From the NCBI RefSeq assembly GCF_002091755.1, contig NZ_BDAI01000011.1, positions 1 through 64,000 of the forward strand: a stretch of 64,000 nt of DNA, given 5' to 3'. The DNA comes from Pseudomonas nitroreducens NBRC 12694 (GTDB taxonomy: Bacteria; Pseudomonadota; Gammaproteobacteria; Pseudomonadales; Pseudomonadaceae). Under the pieces are notes generated by a model that saw only the letters and a program-made list of their open reading frames with translations, did no database searches and had not been told where the DNA came from. The position numbers and the translations under genes are program-made. Positions 47,712 to 56,383 of the stretch are shown here, one piece after another (the first letter of the stretch is position 1; the number at the start of each line of letters is the position of its first letter).

Positions 47712-48710
47712 CTAAATCGATCTGTTGCGCTCAGTCCAGCGTTTATCGGCCTCTGCGAAGGCTTCGTCTCGCTGCAGCCCGAGCGCGCGCAAGGCCAGGG
47801 CCATTGTTGCGCGGACGGCCAGCTCGCCGTAGACGTCCTCTGCGTCGCCGCGCCAGACCGCGGCCAGATGCTGCGGGTCGAGGCTTTCCGGTTTGACGTG
47901 ACGCAGCGGTGAAAGCGCGGGCCATTCTTCGTCCCAGTCATTGCCATCGCGGCAGCCGTACAGGTACGAAGAGGCGTCCGGGTTCACTTCGATCTCGCCG
48001 CCTTCGCCTTTGATGACGATGGCGTAGTCGCCCAGCAGCCGGCTGCCTTCGCGGTGTACGGCCTGGTAGCCGGGATGGAAGATGCTTTGCAGCACGCAGG
48101 TAGCGCCCAGCGGGTTGATCAGGCGCACCGAGGAATGAATGGGTGAGCGCAGGCCGAGGGTATTGCGCAAGTCGATCATTCGCTGCAGTCGCGGCATCCA
48201 GTCCACCAGCGGGGCGAAGGCGACACCCTGGGCATCCAGCGCCTGACTGACCGAGGCCCAGTCGCGGCACAGCGGCAGGCCCAACGGCTCCAGCAGTTGT
48301 TCGGTGTAGAGGCGGCCCGCGGTGTGGGCGCCCGCGCCATGCAACAGGATGCGGGTGCCGCTGCCGCCCAGGCATTTCGCTGCCAGCAGGTACCAGGGCA
48401 GGTGGCGCTTTTTGCCGGCGTAGCTGGGCCAGTCCAGGTCCACGGCGATCTTCGGAGTTTGCAGGCGCTCGCGCACCGCTTCAGTGAAGCCAGCCAGTTC
48501 CTCGGCGCTCTCTTCCTTGTGCCGCAGCAGCATCAGGAAGGCGCCCAGCTGCGCCTCTTCGACCTTGTCGTCGAGAATGAAGCCCAGCGCTTCGCGGGCC
48601 TCCTCGCGGGTCAGGCCGCGTGCACCGCGCTTGCCTTTGCCGAGGATGCGGACGAACTGGGCGAAGGGGTGTTCGGCGGGTGTCTGCAGGACGAGCGGGG
48701 CGGCGGTCAT
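47712..48710 (-). CDS. ybiB: TrpD2/YbiB-like glycosyltransferase-family protein
   Basis: 332 residues, anthranilate phosphoribosyltransferase-like fold. EEAREALGFILDDKVEEAQLGAFLMLLRHKEES is the N-terminal helical domain; LLHGAGAHTAGRLYTEQLLEPLGLP replaces the PRPP glycine loop. The family (TrpD2) binds nucleic acid and is not in tryptophan synthesis. ATG 48710 overlaps tusE by 4 nt, placing it at the end of the tus operon. Confidence 0.85.
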   Translation of the reverse strand: MTAAPLVLQTPAEHPFAQFVRILGKGKRGARGLTREEAREALGFILDDKVEEAQLGAFLMLLRHKEESAEELAGFTEAVRERLQTPKIAVDLDWPSYAGKKRHLPWYLLAAKCLGGSGTRILLHGAGAHTAGRLYTEQLLEPLGLPLCRDWASVSQALDAQGVAFAPLVDWMPRLQRMIDLRNTLGLRSPIHSSVRLINPLGATCVLQSIFHPGYQAVHREGSRLLGDYAIVIKGEGGEIEVNPDASSYLYGCRDGNDWDEEWPALSPLRHVKPESLDPQHLAAVWRGDAEDVYGELAVRATMALALRALGLQRDEAFAEADKRWTERNRSI

Positions 48711-49042
48711 AGGCAATTGGTCGGCTTCGGCAGGCCGGCGAGCTTGGCGGCAAGCTTGGCCGGGGTGCCCTTGAACAGGAGGTTGAGGTGCAGGCTGCTG
48801 CCCTTTTCCGCGCCCAGCTTCTGGGCTACGTATTTGATCAGCGGGCGGTTGGCCGGCGAGAGCTGGAACTCGCCGTAGAACTCGCGCAGCAACAGGAGGA
48901 TTTCCCAATGCTCGGGGGTCAGGTGGATGCCTTCGTTGTGGGCCAGGGCTTCGGCGGCGGCGGCGCTCCAGTCGTTCAGGTCGGCGAGGTAGCCGTCCTT
49001 ATCCAGCGGCAGGGCTTGGCCATTGACCAATAGGGTGCTCAT
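48707..49042 (-). CDS. tusE: sulfurtransferase TusE (DsrC family)
   Basis: 111 residues. The DsrC fold has LNDWSAAAAEALAHNEGIHLTPEHWEILLLLREFY, and the C-terminal arm ends GLPKPTNCL with the penultimate catalytic Cys. It takes persulfide from TusBCD to MnmA. It overlaps tusB by 4 nt. Confidence 0.95.
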   Translation of the reverse strand: MSTLLVNGQALPLDKDGYLADLNDWSAAAAEALAHNEGIHLTPEHWEILLLLREFYGEFQLSPANRPLIKYVAQKLGAEKGSSLHLNLLFKGTPAKLAAKLAGLPKPTNCL

Positions 49043-49341
49043 AGCCAGGCGTTCACCTTGTCGAAGCGGGTGCAGAGTTCGACGAAGCCGAGGTAGTCCA
49101 CGCTGTCGACTCGGGAGGCGAGGGCGTCGAGCCCGCGCGCTTGCAGGTCTTCCTGCAGCGCAAACAGGGAGTTGCTTGCCGGCAATTGCTCCAGCGCCTG
49201 CGCCGGCTGCGTACCTGTGCGGAGCGCGTATACCGCGTCCCCGGTCAGCATGATGCCGTCATCGGCGCCCAGCAGGCGCAGGCAGCTGTCGAGCCGACTG
49301 TCATTGAAGGGGGAGTGCGAGAGCAGGTGGAGGGTAGCCAT
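49039..49341 (-). CDS. tusB: sulfurtransferase complex subunit TusB
   Basis: 100 residues, DsrH/TusB family. MATLHLLSHSPFNDSRLDSCLRLLGADDGIMLTGDAVYAL is the conserved N-terminus. It forms the heterohexamer with TusC and TusD. Confidence 0.92.
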   Translation of the reverse strand: MATLHLLSHSPFNDSRLDSCLRLLGADDGIMLTGDAVYALRTGTQPAQALEQLPASNSLFALQEDLQARGLDALASRVDSVDYLGFVELCTRFDKVNAWL

Positions 49342-49700
49342 CAGATCGTGATCACCTGGTCGTGGGTTTGCAGCAGGCCGCGAAGGGCGTTGTCATCCAG
49401 CACCTGTGTGGCCAGCGTGAGGCTGCTGGCGTCCAGGCCGCGCTCGGTCAGGCTGTGCGCGCTGGCATAGAGATCCTCGACGCCAAAAAGCGGCAAGGCC
49501 TGCAGATTGGCTTGCAGGTCTTTTTGCTCAATACCGGCAGGGCGATGGTCGGGTGCCAGCTGGAACACGCCGTCATCAAGGAAGAGCATTGAGATCGGCA
49601 GGTCGAACGCGCCGCCGGCCAGAGCGATATCCAGCGCCTCGCGGGCAGCGGGGCCGGCCCAGGGAGCCTGGCGGCTGATGATCAGCAGGGACTTGGCCAT
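49341..49700 (-). CDS. tusC: sulfurtransferase complex subunit TusC
   Basis: 119 residues, DsrF/TusC family (RQAPWAGPAAREALDIALAGGAFDLPISMLFLDDGVFQL). Start and stop codons of neighbours overlap by single bases on both sides, showing tight coupling. Confidence 0.93.
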   Translation of the reverse strand: MAKSLLIISRQAPWAGPAAREALDIALAGGAFDLPISMLFLDDGVFQLAPDHRPAGIEQKDLQANLQALPLFGVEDLYASAHSLTERGLDASSLTLATQVLDDNALRGLLQTHDQVITI

Positions 49701-50092
49701 CAGTTGCCTCCAAAGCAGATCAGGCGGTCCGCCTGTTGCGCCGCTTCATGCAACTGGCCGAGGCCGGAAAGATCCCAGGGTGCCTGCAAGTTGGCGGCGG
49801 GACGGGAGTAGCGGCTGGCTTCCTCGCTATTCAGCACGCCGCGGCGCAGCGCTGCGGCGATGCAGACAACGCCGTCAAGCTGGTTGTCGGCAACGAAGCG
49901 CGTCCAGGCCGCCGCAACATCCAGTTCATCCTGGCTGGCCACGGTGTTGGCCGCGGCACTGTGCACTCCGTCCTGATAGAAGAACAGTCGGGAGATATCG
50001 TGGCCGCCGGCCAGCGCAGCTTCGGCGAAGCGCAGGGCGCGCCGGGCGGCTGGCGAGTGCGGTGGGGAGAAGAGGGCGATGACGAACTTCAT
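49700..50092 (-). CDS. tusD: sulfurtransferase complex subunit TusD
   Basis: 130 residues, DsrE/TusD family, with catalytic Cys77 (DGVVCIAAALRRGV). It receives persulfide sulfur and passes it to TusE. ATG 50092 (MKFVIALFS) is the first gene of the tusDCBE-ybiB operon. Confidence 0.95.
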   Translation of the reverse strand: MKFVIALFSPPHSPAARRALRFAEAALAGGHDISRLFFYQDGVHSAAANTVASQDELDVAAAWTRFVADNQLDGVVCIAAALRRGVLNSEEASRYSRPAANLQAPWDLSGLGQLHEAAQQADRLICFGGN

Positions 50093-50163
50093 GGAGCTGG
50101 CCTTGGCGGCGAATTTTCGCAGGATGATACGGCGCTGCGCCTTTTTTTGCCGCGCCTGACATG

Positions 50164-50190
50164 AAAAAAGCCCGTCGAAACGGGCTTTTT
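50164..50190 (-). terminator. yccA terminator
   Basis: AAAAAGCCCG-TCGAAA-CGGGCTTTTT hairpin, 18 bp past the yccA stop and before tusD. Confidence 0.93.
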
Positions 50191-50207
50191 CCGTGGCGCT
50201 GTGTTGA

Positions 50208-50873
50208 TCAGTCGTCGCTGCCCATGATGCCGAAGATCTGCAGCAGGCTGATGAACAGGTTGTAGATCGACACATACAGGCTGATGGTCGCCATGATGTA
50301 GTTGCGCTCGCCACCGTGGATGATCGCGCTGGTCTGGAACAGGATCATCGCCGAGGAGAACAGCACGAAGCCGGCGCTGATGGCCAGTTGCAGGCCGCTG
50401 ATCTGGAAGAACAGCGAGACCAGCACGGCGCCCAGCAGGACGAAGAAGCCTGCGGTGATGAAGCCGGACAGGAAGCTCATGTCCTTGCGGGTGGTCAGCA
50501 CGTAGGCGGACAGGCCAAAGAACACCAGGGCGGTCATGAAGAAGGCGGAGGAAATGATGCTCGCGCCATTGGCCATGCCCAGGTACATGTTCAGGATCGG
50601 GCCGAGGGTGTAGCCCATGAAGCCGGTCAGGGCAAAGGTGCTGACCAGGCCCCAGGCGCTGTTGCGCAGCTTCACGGTGAGGAAGAACAGGCCATAGAAG
50701 CCGAGCAGTACCACGAAGAAGCTCGGGTACGGCAGGCGCATCTGTTGCGAGGCGAAGGCTACCAGGCCACTGAAGGCCAGGGTCAGGGCCAGCAGGCCGT
50801 AGGTATTGCGCAGGACGCCGCTGACCTCTTTCTGCTCCACGGCTGTGGAGTCGAGATATTGCCGTTCTTGCAT
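50208..50873 (-). CDS. yccA: Bax inhibitor-1 family membrane protein (YccA-like)
   Basis: 221 residues with seven hydrophobic helices. The BI-1 family core is FFMTALVFFGLSAYVLTTRKDMSFLSGF and the C-terminal region IIHGGERNYIMATISLYVSIYNLFISLLQIFGIMG. In E. coli YccA modulates FtsH proteolysis of membrane proteins. Monocistronic. Confidence 0.92.
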   Translation of the reverse strand: MQERQYLDSTAVEQKEVSGVLRNTYGLLALTLAFSGLVAFASQQMRLPYPSFFVVLLGFYGLFFLTVKLRNSAWGLVSTFALTGFMGYTLGPILNMYLGMANGASIISSAFFMTALVFFGLSAYVLTTRKDMSFLSGFITAGFFVLLGAVLVSLFFQISGLQLAISAGFVLFSSAMILFQTSAIIHGGERNYIMATISLYVSIYNLFISLLQIFGIMGSDD

Positions 50874-51007
50874 GTCGTGACACTCCTGTTAAGCGGGATA
50901 CGGATCCATGACCGTAGTGATGCTTATCATAACAGAGGAAAAAGCGCGCTGAATCATCAGAGTTTGACAGTGTGTTGCGATCCGGTAATATTGCGGCCCG
51001 CTCATGT

Positions 51008-51095
51008 GGAAGCGTGGCCGAGTGGTTTAAGGCAACGGTCTTGAAAACCGTCGACGGGCAACTGTCCTAGAGTTCGAATCTCTACGCTTCCGCCA
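51008..51095 (+). tRNA. tRNA-Ser (anticodon TGA)
   Basis: 88-nt cloverleaf. Acceptor GGAAGCG/CGCTTCC, discriminator G and encoded CCA. Anticodon loop CTTGAAA, long class II variable arm (CGACGGGCAACTGTC) and GTTCGAATC T loop. Confidence 0.97.
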
Positions 51096-51107
51096 CTATT
51101 ACAACGT

Positions 51108-51133
51108 TGAAAGCCCCGCAATGCGGGGCTTTC
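51108..51133 (+). terminator. tRNA-Ser terminator
   Basis: GAAAGCCCCGC/GCGGGGCTTTC hairpin starting 13 nt after the CCA end. Confidence 0.85.
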
Positions 51134-51288
51134 GCGTTTCTGCGGTGGGTTGCTTTAAGGGTTCGACCTCCGAATACGCATCGCACAAGTTAAACAGCGT
51201 CGGAAAAGTCAGTCATCCCGGTAGATGTTTCTGTAGGGCGATGATTGTCTCAGTTAAACTTAAAGTTCCTCTTCTCGGAAAACCCTGA

Positions 51289-51552
51289 ATGAACCAAGTC
51301 GAAGATCTCGAGCGGCAGATGCGCGAAGCGCTGGGCGTAGCTCCGAAGAAAGTGAAAACCACTCGGGAAGTCAGCAACCCCATGAGGGGTTACCTGATTG
51401 TTCTCAGTGTGCGAGGCGCAAGCGGGCCCGCATTTCGCTTCGAGCACCGCTCACGTTCGTTGAGCCGTACCGAGGCCATCCTGGAGGCGGAGAAAGCCGC
51501 GCGCGCCGCAGGCTACAAGCCCTGGGCCCTGCTGGACGCCGTCGAGGCCTGA
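51289..51552 (+). CDS. small hypothetical protein
   Basis: 87 residues, soluble, charged, no recognisable domain. An N-terminal helix (VEDLERQMREALG) is followed by a strand-rich middle (GYLIVLSVRGASGPAFRFEHRSRSLS) and a C-terminal helix with EAILEAEKAARAAGYKPWALLDAVEA. ATG 51289 has only a weak GGA about 13 nt upstream. Codon use is like its neighbours, and the GYLIVLSVRG...FRFEHR pattern suggests a real protein. It lies between tRNA-Ser and gacA with its own spacer on each side. I do not recognise it. Confidence 0.65.
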   Translation: MNQVEDLERQMREALGVAPKKVKTTREVSNPMRGYLIVLSVRGASGPAFRFEHRSRSLSRTEAILEAEKAARAAGYKPWALLDAVEA

Positions 51553-51889
51553 GCCGCATGAGCGCGGTGACGCCATGGGGCATCCGTCGGTCGCCGATAT
51601 GGCGTGGCAATCCCGCGCGATGGATGTCGAGCCGATAGCGTCTATCAGATGGAAAACTCCGGCGATGGCTCCAGCTTCTTACAGCGCAATAGGTTACCGG
51701 TACGGCCGTCCTAGACGCTTCGCCAAGCATCTGTCAGCATTTACCCCTCCTGCGCAACGTATCTCTGGCGCTTGCATTTTGGCGAACCGCTTCCAGGCTA
51801 GGTCGTAAGGCTGCTTTCTGTTAAGGTTCGGCAATTGTTCGAAGTCCCTTTTCGGGTCTCACCATTCCATTCTGCTCAAGGGGTGCTGC
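51553..51889. promoter_or_regulatory. gacA upstream region (337 bp)
   Basis: No convincing gene. A GATAG-CGT-CTATC inverted repeat lies near 51635-51650. AAGGGG lies 6-7 nt before the gacA GTG. No promoter hexamers stand out. Confidence 0.4.
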
Positions 51890-52534
51890 GTGATTAAGGT
51901 GCTGGTGGTCGATGATCACGATCTGGTGCGCACCGGAATTACCCGCATGCTGGCTGATATCGATGGCCTGCAGGTCGTTGGGCAGGCCGACTCCGGTGAG
52001 CGTGGGCTGCAGCTCGCTCGCGAACTCAAGCCTGACGTCGTCCTGATGGATGTGAAGATGCCCGGCATCGGCGGTCTCGAAGCCACCCGTAAGCTGTTGC
52101 GCAGCCAGCCCGATGTACGCGTCGTGGTGGTGACGGTATGCGAGGAAGACCCGTTCCCGACCCGTCTGATGCAGGCTGGTGCTGCGGGATATCTCACCAA
52201 GGGTGCAGCGCTGGATGAGATGGTCCAGGCGATACGCCAGGTTTTTGCCGGTCAGCGCTACATCAGCCCGCAGATTGCCCAGAACCTCGCGCTGAAGTCC
52301 TTCGAGCCGGAAAGGAACGCATCGCCATTCGATACCCTGCCCGAGCGTGAAATCCAGATCGCGCTGATGATCGCCAACTGTCACAAGGTGCAGAGCATCT
52401 CGGACAAGCTGTGCCTCTCGCCCAAGACTGTGAATACCTACCGCTACCGCATCTTCGAGAAGCTCTCGATCACCAGTGACGTCGAACTGGCGTTGCTGGC
52501 TGTCCGGCACGGCATGGTCGACGCCAGTAACTGA
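51890..52534 (+). CDS. gacA: response regulator GacA
   Basis: 214 residues, nearly identical in layout to P. aeruginosa GacA. The receiver domain has Asp8/Asp9, phospho-acceptor Asp54 (VVLMDVKMPG) and TKGAALDEM. The NarL/FixJ (LuxR-type) helix-turn-helix is HKVQSISDKLCLSPKTVNTYRYRIFEKL. With the sensor GacS it activates the small RNAs RsmY/RsmZ and so controls secondary metabolism and lifestyle. GTG start with a good ribosome site. It is immediately upstream of uvrC (2-nt gap), the classical arrangement. Confidence 0.98.
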   Translation: MIKVLVVDDHDLVRTGITRMLADIDGLQVVGQADSGERGLQLARELKPDVVLMDVKMPGIGGLEATRKLLRSQPDVRVVVVTVCEEDPFPTRLMQAGAAGYLTKGAALDEMVQAIRQVFAGQRYISPQIAQNLALKSFEPERNASPFDTLPEREIQIALMIANCHKVQSISDKLCLSPKTVNTYRYRIFEKLSITSDVELALLAVRHGMVDASN

Positions 52535-52536
52535 TC

Positions 52537-54363
52537 ATGGTGCAACCGTTCGATTCGGCGGCTTTCCTTGCCACCTGCAGCGGGCGGCCGGGCGTTTATC
52601 GCATGTTCGACGTCGACGCAAAGTTGCTCTACGTCGGCAAGGCGAAGGACCTCAAGAAGCGTCTCTCCAGCTACTTCCGCAAGACTGGCCTGGCGCCAAA
52701 GACGGCCGCCCTGGTGGCGAAGATCGCCCAGGTCGAGACCACCATCACCGCCAACGAAACCGAGGCGCTGCTGCTTGAGCAGACGCTGATCAAGGAATGG
52801 CGGCCGCCCTACAACATTCTGCTGCGCGACGATAAATCGTATCCGTACGTCTTCCTGTCGAGCGAGGATCAGTATCCGCGTCTGACCATTCACCGCGGCG
52901 CGAAGAAGGCCAAAGGACGGTACTTCGGGCCTTATCCGAGCGCTGGCGCCATTCGCGAAAGCCTGGCGTTGCTGCAGAAGGCCTTCTTCGTGCGCCAGTG
53001 TGAGGACAGCTACTACCGCAACCGCACGCGCCCGTGTCTGCAGTATCAGATCAAGCGCTGCAAGGCGCCCTGTGTCGGACTGGTGAGCGAGGAGGAGTAC
53101 GCCGAAGACGTACGCCACTCGATCATGTTTCTCGAAGGGCGCAGCAATGTGCTGGCCGAGGAGCTCTCCACCAACATGGAAGCGGCGGCGATGCGCCTGG
53201 ACTTTGAAAAGGCGGCGGAGCTGCGCGATCAGGTGCAGATCCTGCGCCGCGTGCAGGACCAGCAGAGCATGGAGTTCGGCACTGGTAACGTCGATGTGGT
53301 GGCGGCCATCGTTACGCCGGGTGGCGCATGCGTACACCTGATCAGCGTGCGGGGCGGTCGAGTGCTGGGAAGCAAGAACTTCTTCCCGCAGGTGGCGATC
53401 GAGGAGGAGGTGGGCGATGTCCTGCTGGCCTTCCTTGGGCAGTACTACCTCAGTCATCACGAGCGCGATCTGCCGAACGAGCTGATCGTCAATGCCGTGC
53501 ACGAAGACTTCCCCATCCTGGCTTCCGCCATCGAGGCATCACGTGGGCGGCTGCTGGAAATCAGTCACCGCGTGCGTGCTACCCGCGCCCGCTGGCAGCA
53601 GCTTGCCGTGACCAACGCCGAGCAGGCGCTGGCGGCACGCCTCGCCAATCGACAGCACATGGCTGCGCGCTTCGATGCGCTGGGAGAGGCGCTGGACCTC
53701 CCCGAGCCACCGCAGCGGCTCGAGTGTTTCGATATCAGCCATTCCAGTGGCGAGGCGACGGTGGCGTCCTGTGTGGTCTTTGGCCCCGAAGGCGCACTGA
53801 AGTCGGACTATCGCCGCTTCAATATCGAGGGCATCACTGGCGGCGATGATTACGCCGCCATGCACCAGGCGCTGACCCGCCGCTTCAGCCGATTGAAGGA
53901 AGGCGAGGGCAAGATGCCCGATATCCTTCTGGTGGACGGCGGCAAGGGGCAACTGGCGATGGCTCAGGAGGTGCTTCAGGAACTGGCGGTAGTCGGCCTG
54001 ACGCTGCTAGGGGTCGCCAAGGGCGTCACTCGCAAGCCTGGTCTGGAAACCCTTTACCTCAATGATGCCGAGCACGAATTCACCTTGCCCGCTGACTCAC
54101 CGGCGTTGCACCTGATCCAGCAGATCCGCGACGAAGCGCACCGCTTTGCCATCACCGGTCACCGTGCACGGCGGGGCAAGGCGCGACGCACCTCCACATT
54201 AGAAGACGTCGCTGGCGTCGGGCCCAAGCGCCGGCGCGATCTGCTCAAGCATTTCGGCGGGTTGCAGGAATTGGGCAGAGCCAGTATCGATGAAATTGCC
54301 AAAGCCCCCGGCATCAGCAAAAAGCTGGCAGAGCAGATTTATGCAGCACTGCACAGCGAGTAG
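52537..54363 (+). CDS. uvrC: UvrABC system protein C
   Basis: 608 residues. N-terminal GIY-YIG nuclease (RPGVYRMFDVDAKLLYVGKAKDLKKRLSSYF), a UVR motif binding UvrB (AAMRLDFEKAAELRDQVQ), the RNase-H-like 5' nuclease (ECFDISHSSGEATVASCVVF...LLVDGGKGQL) and tandem HhH at the C-terminus. It makes both incisions in nucleotide excision repair. Cotranscribed with gacA. Confidence 0.98.
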   Translation: MVQPFDSAAFLATCSGRPGVYRMFDVDAKLLYVGKAKDLKKRLSSYFRKTGLAPKTAALVAKIAQVETTITANETEALLLEQTLIKEWRPPYNILLRDDKSYPYVFLSSEDQYPRLTIHRGAKKAKGRYFGPYPSAGAIRESLALLQKAFFVRQCEDSYYRNRTRPCLQYQIKRCKAPCVGLVSEEEYAEDVRHSIMFLEGRSNVLAEELSTNMEAAAMRLDFEKAAELRDQVQILRRVQDQQSMEFGTGNVDVVAAIVTPGGACVHLISVRGGRVLGSKNFFPQVAIEEEVGDVLLAFLGQYYLSHHERDLPNELIVNAVHEDFPILASAIEASRGRLLEISHRVRATRARWQQLAVTNAEQALAARLANRQHMAARFDALGEALDLPEPPQRLECFDISHSSGEATVASCVVFGPEGALKSDYRRFNIEGITGGDDYAAMHQALTRRFSRLKEGEGKMPDILLVDGGKGQLAMAQEVLQELAVVGLTLLGVAKGVTRKPGLETLYLNDAEHEFTLPADSPALHLIQQIRDEAHRFAITGHRARRGKARRTSTLEDVAGVGPKRRRDLLKHFGGLQELGRASIDEIAKAPGISKKLAEQIYAALHSE

Positions 54364-54396
54364 AATGCCGGCTCAACTCGCAGACCTTCCGACCCG

Positions 54397-54957
54397 ATGA
54401 ATATCCCGAACCTGCTCACACTGCTTCGCGTTCTGCTCATCCCGATCTTCATCCTGCTGTTCTATCTTCCGTTCCCGGCCAGCCATCTGGCCGCCAGTGC
54501 CGTCTTTGCCCTTGCTGCCGCCACCGACTGGCTGGACGGCTACCTGGCGCGACGGCTGGGGCAGAGCACGCCCTTCGGTGCCTTCCTCGATCCGGTGGCA
54601 GACAAGCTGATGGTCGCTACCGCGCTAGTGCTGTTGGTGGAGGAACACGCGAATCTGTGGCTGACCCTGCCGGCCGTTATCATCATCGGTCGCGAGATCG
54701 TCGTTTCCGCGCTGCGCGAATGGATGGCAGAGATCGGGGCTAGGGCGCACGTGGCGGTATCCAGCCTGGGCAAATGGAAAACGGCGGCGCAGATGCTGGC
54801 GCTGGTCATTCTCCTGGCCAATCCACCGTTGATGACTTTCTGGGTCCTGGTGGGTTACGCGCTGCTCATTGTTGCCGCCATCCTTACCCTGTGGTCGATG
54901 CTGCACTATCTCCTGGCTGCATGGCCGCACCTGAACACTACCCCAAAAGAGAAATAA
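54397..54957 (+). CDS. pgsA: CDP-diacylglycerol-glycerol-3-phosphate 3-phosphatidyltransferase
   Basis: 186 residues. The CDP-alcohol motif DGx2ARx8Gx3Dx3D is complete (Asp47, Gly48, Ala51, Arg52, Gly61, Asp65, Asp69), with about five helices. It makes phosphatidylglycerophosphate. 33 nt after uvrC. Confidence 0.97.
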   Translation: MNIPNLLTLLRVLLIPIFILLFYLPFPASHLAASAVFALAAATDWLDGYLARRLGQSTPFGAFLDPVADKLMVATALVLLVEEHANLWLTLPAVIIIGREIVVSALREWMAEIGARAHVAVSSLGKWKTAAQMLALVILLANPPLMTFWVLVGYALLIVAAILTLWSMLHYLLAAWPHLNTTPKEK

Positions 54958-55025
54958 GTATTTTTGAATCAAGGAGTTGACAGGCATTTCCAAATCGTTA
55001 GAATGGCGCCCGTCAACACGACAAC

Positions 55026-55101
<76 letters not shown>

Positions 55102-55137
55102 GATTTTCGATGATTCACCTTGAGTCATCCGTGTTAC

Positions 55138-55211
55138 GGCTGAGTAGCAGAGTGGTTATGCACCGGATTGCAAATCCGTGAACGCCGGTTCGATTCCGAC
55201 CTCAGCCTCCA
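55138..55211 (+). tRNA. tRNA-Cys (anticodon GCA)
   Basis: 74 nt. Acceptor GGCTGAG/CTCAGCC, anticodon GCA in ATTGCAAAT, CCA encoded. 36 nt after tRNA-Gly, likely one transcript. Confidence 0.97.
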
Positions 55212-55215
55212 ATAG

Positions 55216-55253
55216 AAAAGCCCTGTAAATCGAAGATTTACAGGGCTTTTTCT
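55216..55253 (+). terminator. tRNA-Gly/Cys transcript terminator
   Basis: AAAAGCCCTGTAAATC and GATTTACAGGGCTTTTT arms with a GAA loop; 15-bp stem, strong U-tract. Confidence 0.95.
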
Positions 55254-55366
55254 TTAACTGCCCGCTGCGGGAGTTGCCAGGTTCGGCAACTTGCGCAGAT
55301 GAGTTGGGGCTGTATATAGTCCAGCCCTTTCCGGGCGCATGCCTGGATACGCTACAACGCGCTGCC

Positions 55367-55452
55367 GCCCGGATGGCGAAATCGGTAGACGCAGGAGACT
55401 TAAAATCTCTCGCCCTTTGGGCGTGCCGGTTCGAGTCCGGCTCCGGGCACCA
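55367..55452 (+). tRNA. tRNA-Leu (anticodon TAA)
   Basis: 86 nt. Acceptor GCCCGGA/TCCGGGC, anticodon loop CTTAAAA, long variable arm (CGCCCTTTGGGCGT), CCA encoded. The 3' end is intact with no repeated att-like copy nearby. Confidence 0.97.
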
Positions 55453-55512
55453 TTTCCCATCTCCCCGAATCATTGCAGTTTGCATGTCTGAATCGAGGCG
55501 AGCGCCATACAT

Positions 55513-55540
55513 GAAAAACCCGGCCTAGGCCGGGTTTTTC
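55513..55540 (+). terminator. tRNA-Leu terminator, shared with the convergent DUF3509 gene
   Basis: AAAAACCCGGCCTAGGCCGGGTTTTT, a perfect inverted repeat. Confidence 0.95.
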
Positions 55541-55552
55541 ATTTTCAGCGAT

Positions 55553-55918
55553 TCAGGCTCCGATGTGCGCCATCGAGCGCAGTTTTGCGCCGGCCTTGAC
55601 GATGCGGCGCTGGCGCAGGGGGCCGCTGGCCTCATAAAAATTCTGCAGCGGTACTTCTTCCTTGAAGTGATCGGCGTCCTGCTCCTGCAGCGGGCCGTAT
55701 TCGGTTGCCAGATCGCGGCGGATGCGACCTACCAGGCTAGTTAGGAGCTCTTCGTTGCGTTGTTCTTCCAGTCGCACCACCCGACAGGCGATGTGTTCAC
55801 CCGCTTCCTTGCTCAACGTCATGATCAGATTGCCGTCCGGTCGAGCGGTGAAACTCACTTCGAAATCGGAAAAGACCTGGCAGAGATATTGGGCGGCAGG
55901 CAGGCGGTCGATTGGCAT
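55553..55918 (-). CDS. DUF3509 family protein
   Basis: 121 residues. The N-terminal 75 residues (FSDFEVSFTARPDGNLIMTLSKEAGEHIACRVV...LTSLVGRIRRDLA) match the Pseudomonas-restricted DUF3509 pattern. The C-terminal extension (KEEVPLQNFYEASGPLRQRRIVKAGAKL) is basic. Soluble, function unknown. Monocistronic. Confidence 0.75.
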   Translation of the reverse strand: MPIDRLPAAQYLCQVFSDFEVSFTARPDGNLIMTLSKEAGEHIACRVVRLEEQRNEELLTSLVGRIRRDLATEYGPLQEQDADHFKEEVPLQNFYEASGPLRQRRIVKAGAKLRSMAHIGA

Positions 55919-56095
55919 GGCGTCGTCCTCGGCAATGTGTGGGTGGATTCATCCCTTTCATTGCAGGGTGCGTACCAATCTCGAATAAATTAAAAATCCT
56001 TTAAAATCAAATAGTTAAAAATAATCCGCGTCTCGCTTTCCATGCAGCCTGCAAGGTGTGGCGCAAATGCAATGGCATTTTGCACGATGGCGACT

Positions 56096-56260
56096 CTAGT
56101 GCGGGAGGAGGTGACGCCTCGGTGAAGCGGTTTTTGCCTTGTGCTTGAACTTCTGCATGCGGGCGCGGCGCATGGGTACGCGCAGGATGGCCCACAGCGT
56201 GACCAGTGCCAGCAGGACCCAGCCGAGAATCATGAGTGTGACGAACGTGCCTGGATTCAT
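56096..56260 (-). CDS. 54-residue single-pass membrane protein
   Basis: The 54-codon frame encodes MNPGTFVTLMILGWVLLALV...LWAILRVPM, a single helix, then a strongly basic tail (RRARMQKFKHKAKTASPRRH). GAGGA lies 9 nt before the ATG, a good ribosome site. The topology (N-out, positive-inside) is plausible. It lies divergent from the SOS-controlled gene, across 155 bp. Function unknown. Confidence 0.6.
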   Translation of the reverse strand: MNPGTFVTLMILGWVLLALVTLWAILRVPMRRARMQKFKHKAKTASPRRHLLPH

Positions 56261-56383
56261 CTTGATATCCTCACCCCTCCCTAAGGGTAGTCCACCGCCA
56301 ACGGCTTACTGTCCTTTCGGTTGAGCGGCAATCTCTTCGTAGGTTCCATTCAATGGCTTGCCGGGCTGGCAGGTATCTGATAT

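Noticed and set aside
55367..55452. tRNA-Leu as an integration site for a mobile element
   Set aside because: No duplicated 3' end, integrase or foreign composition is seen next to it.
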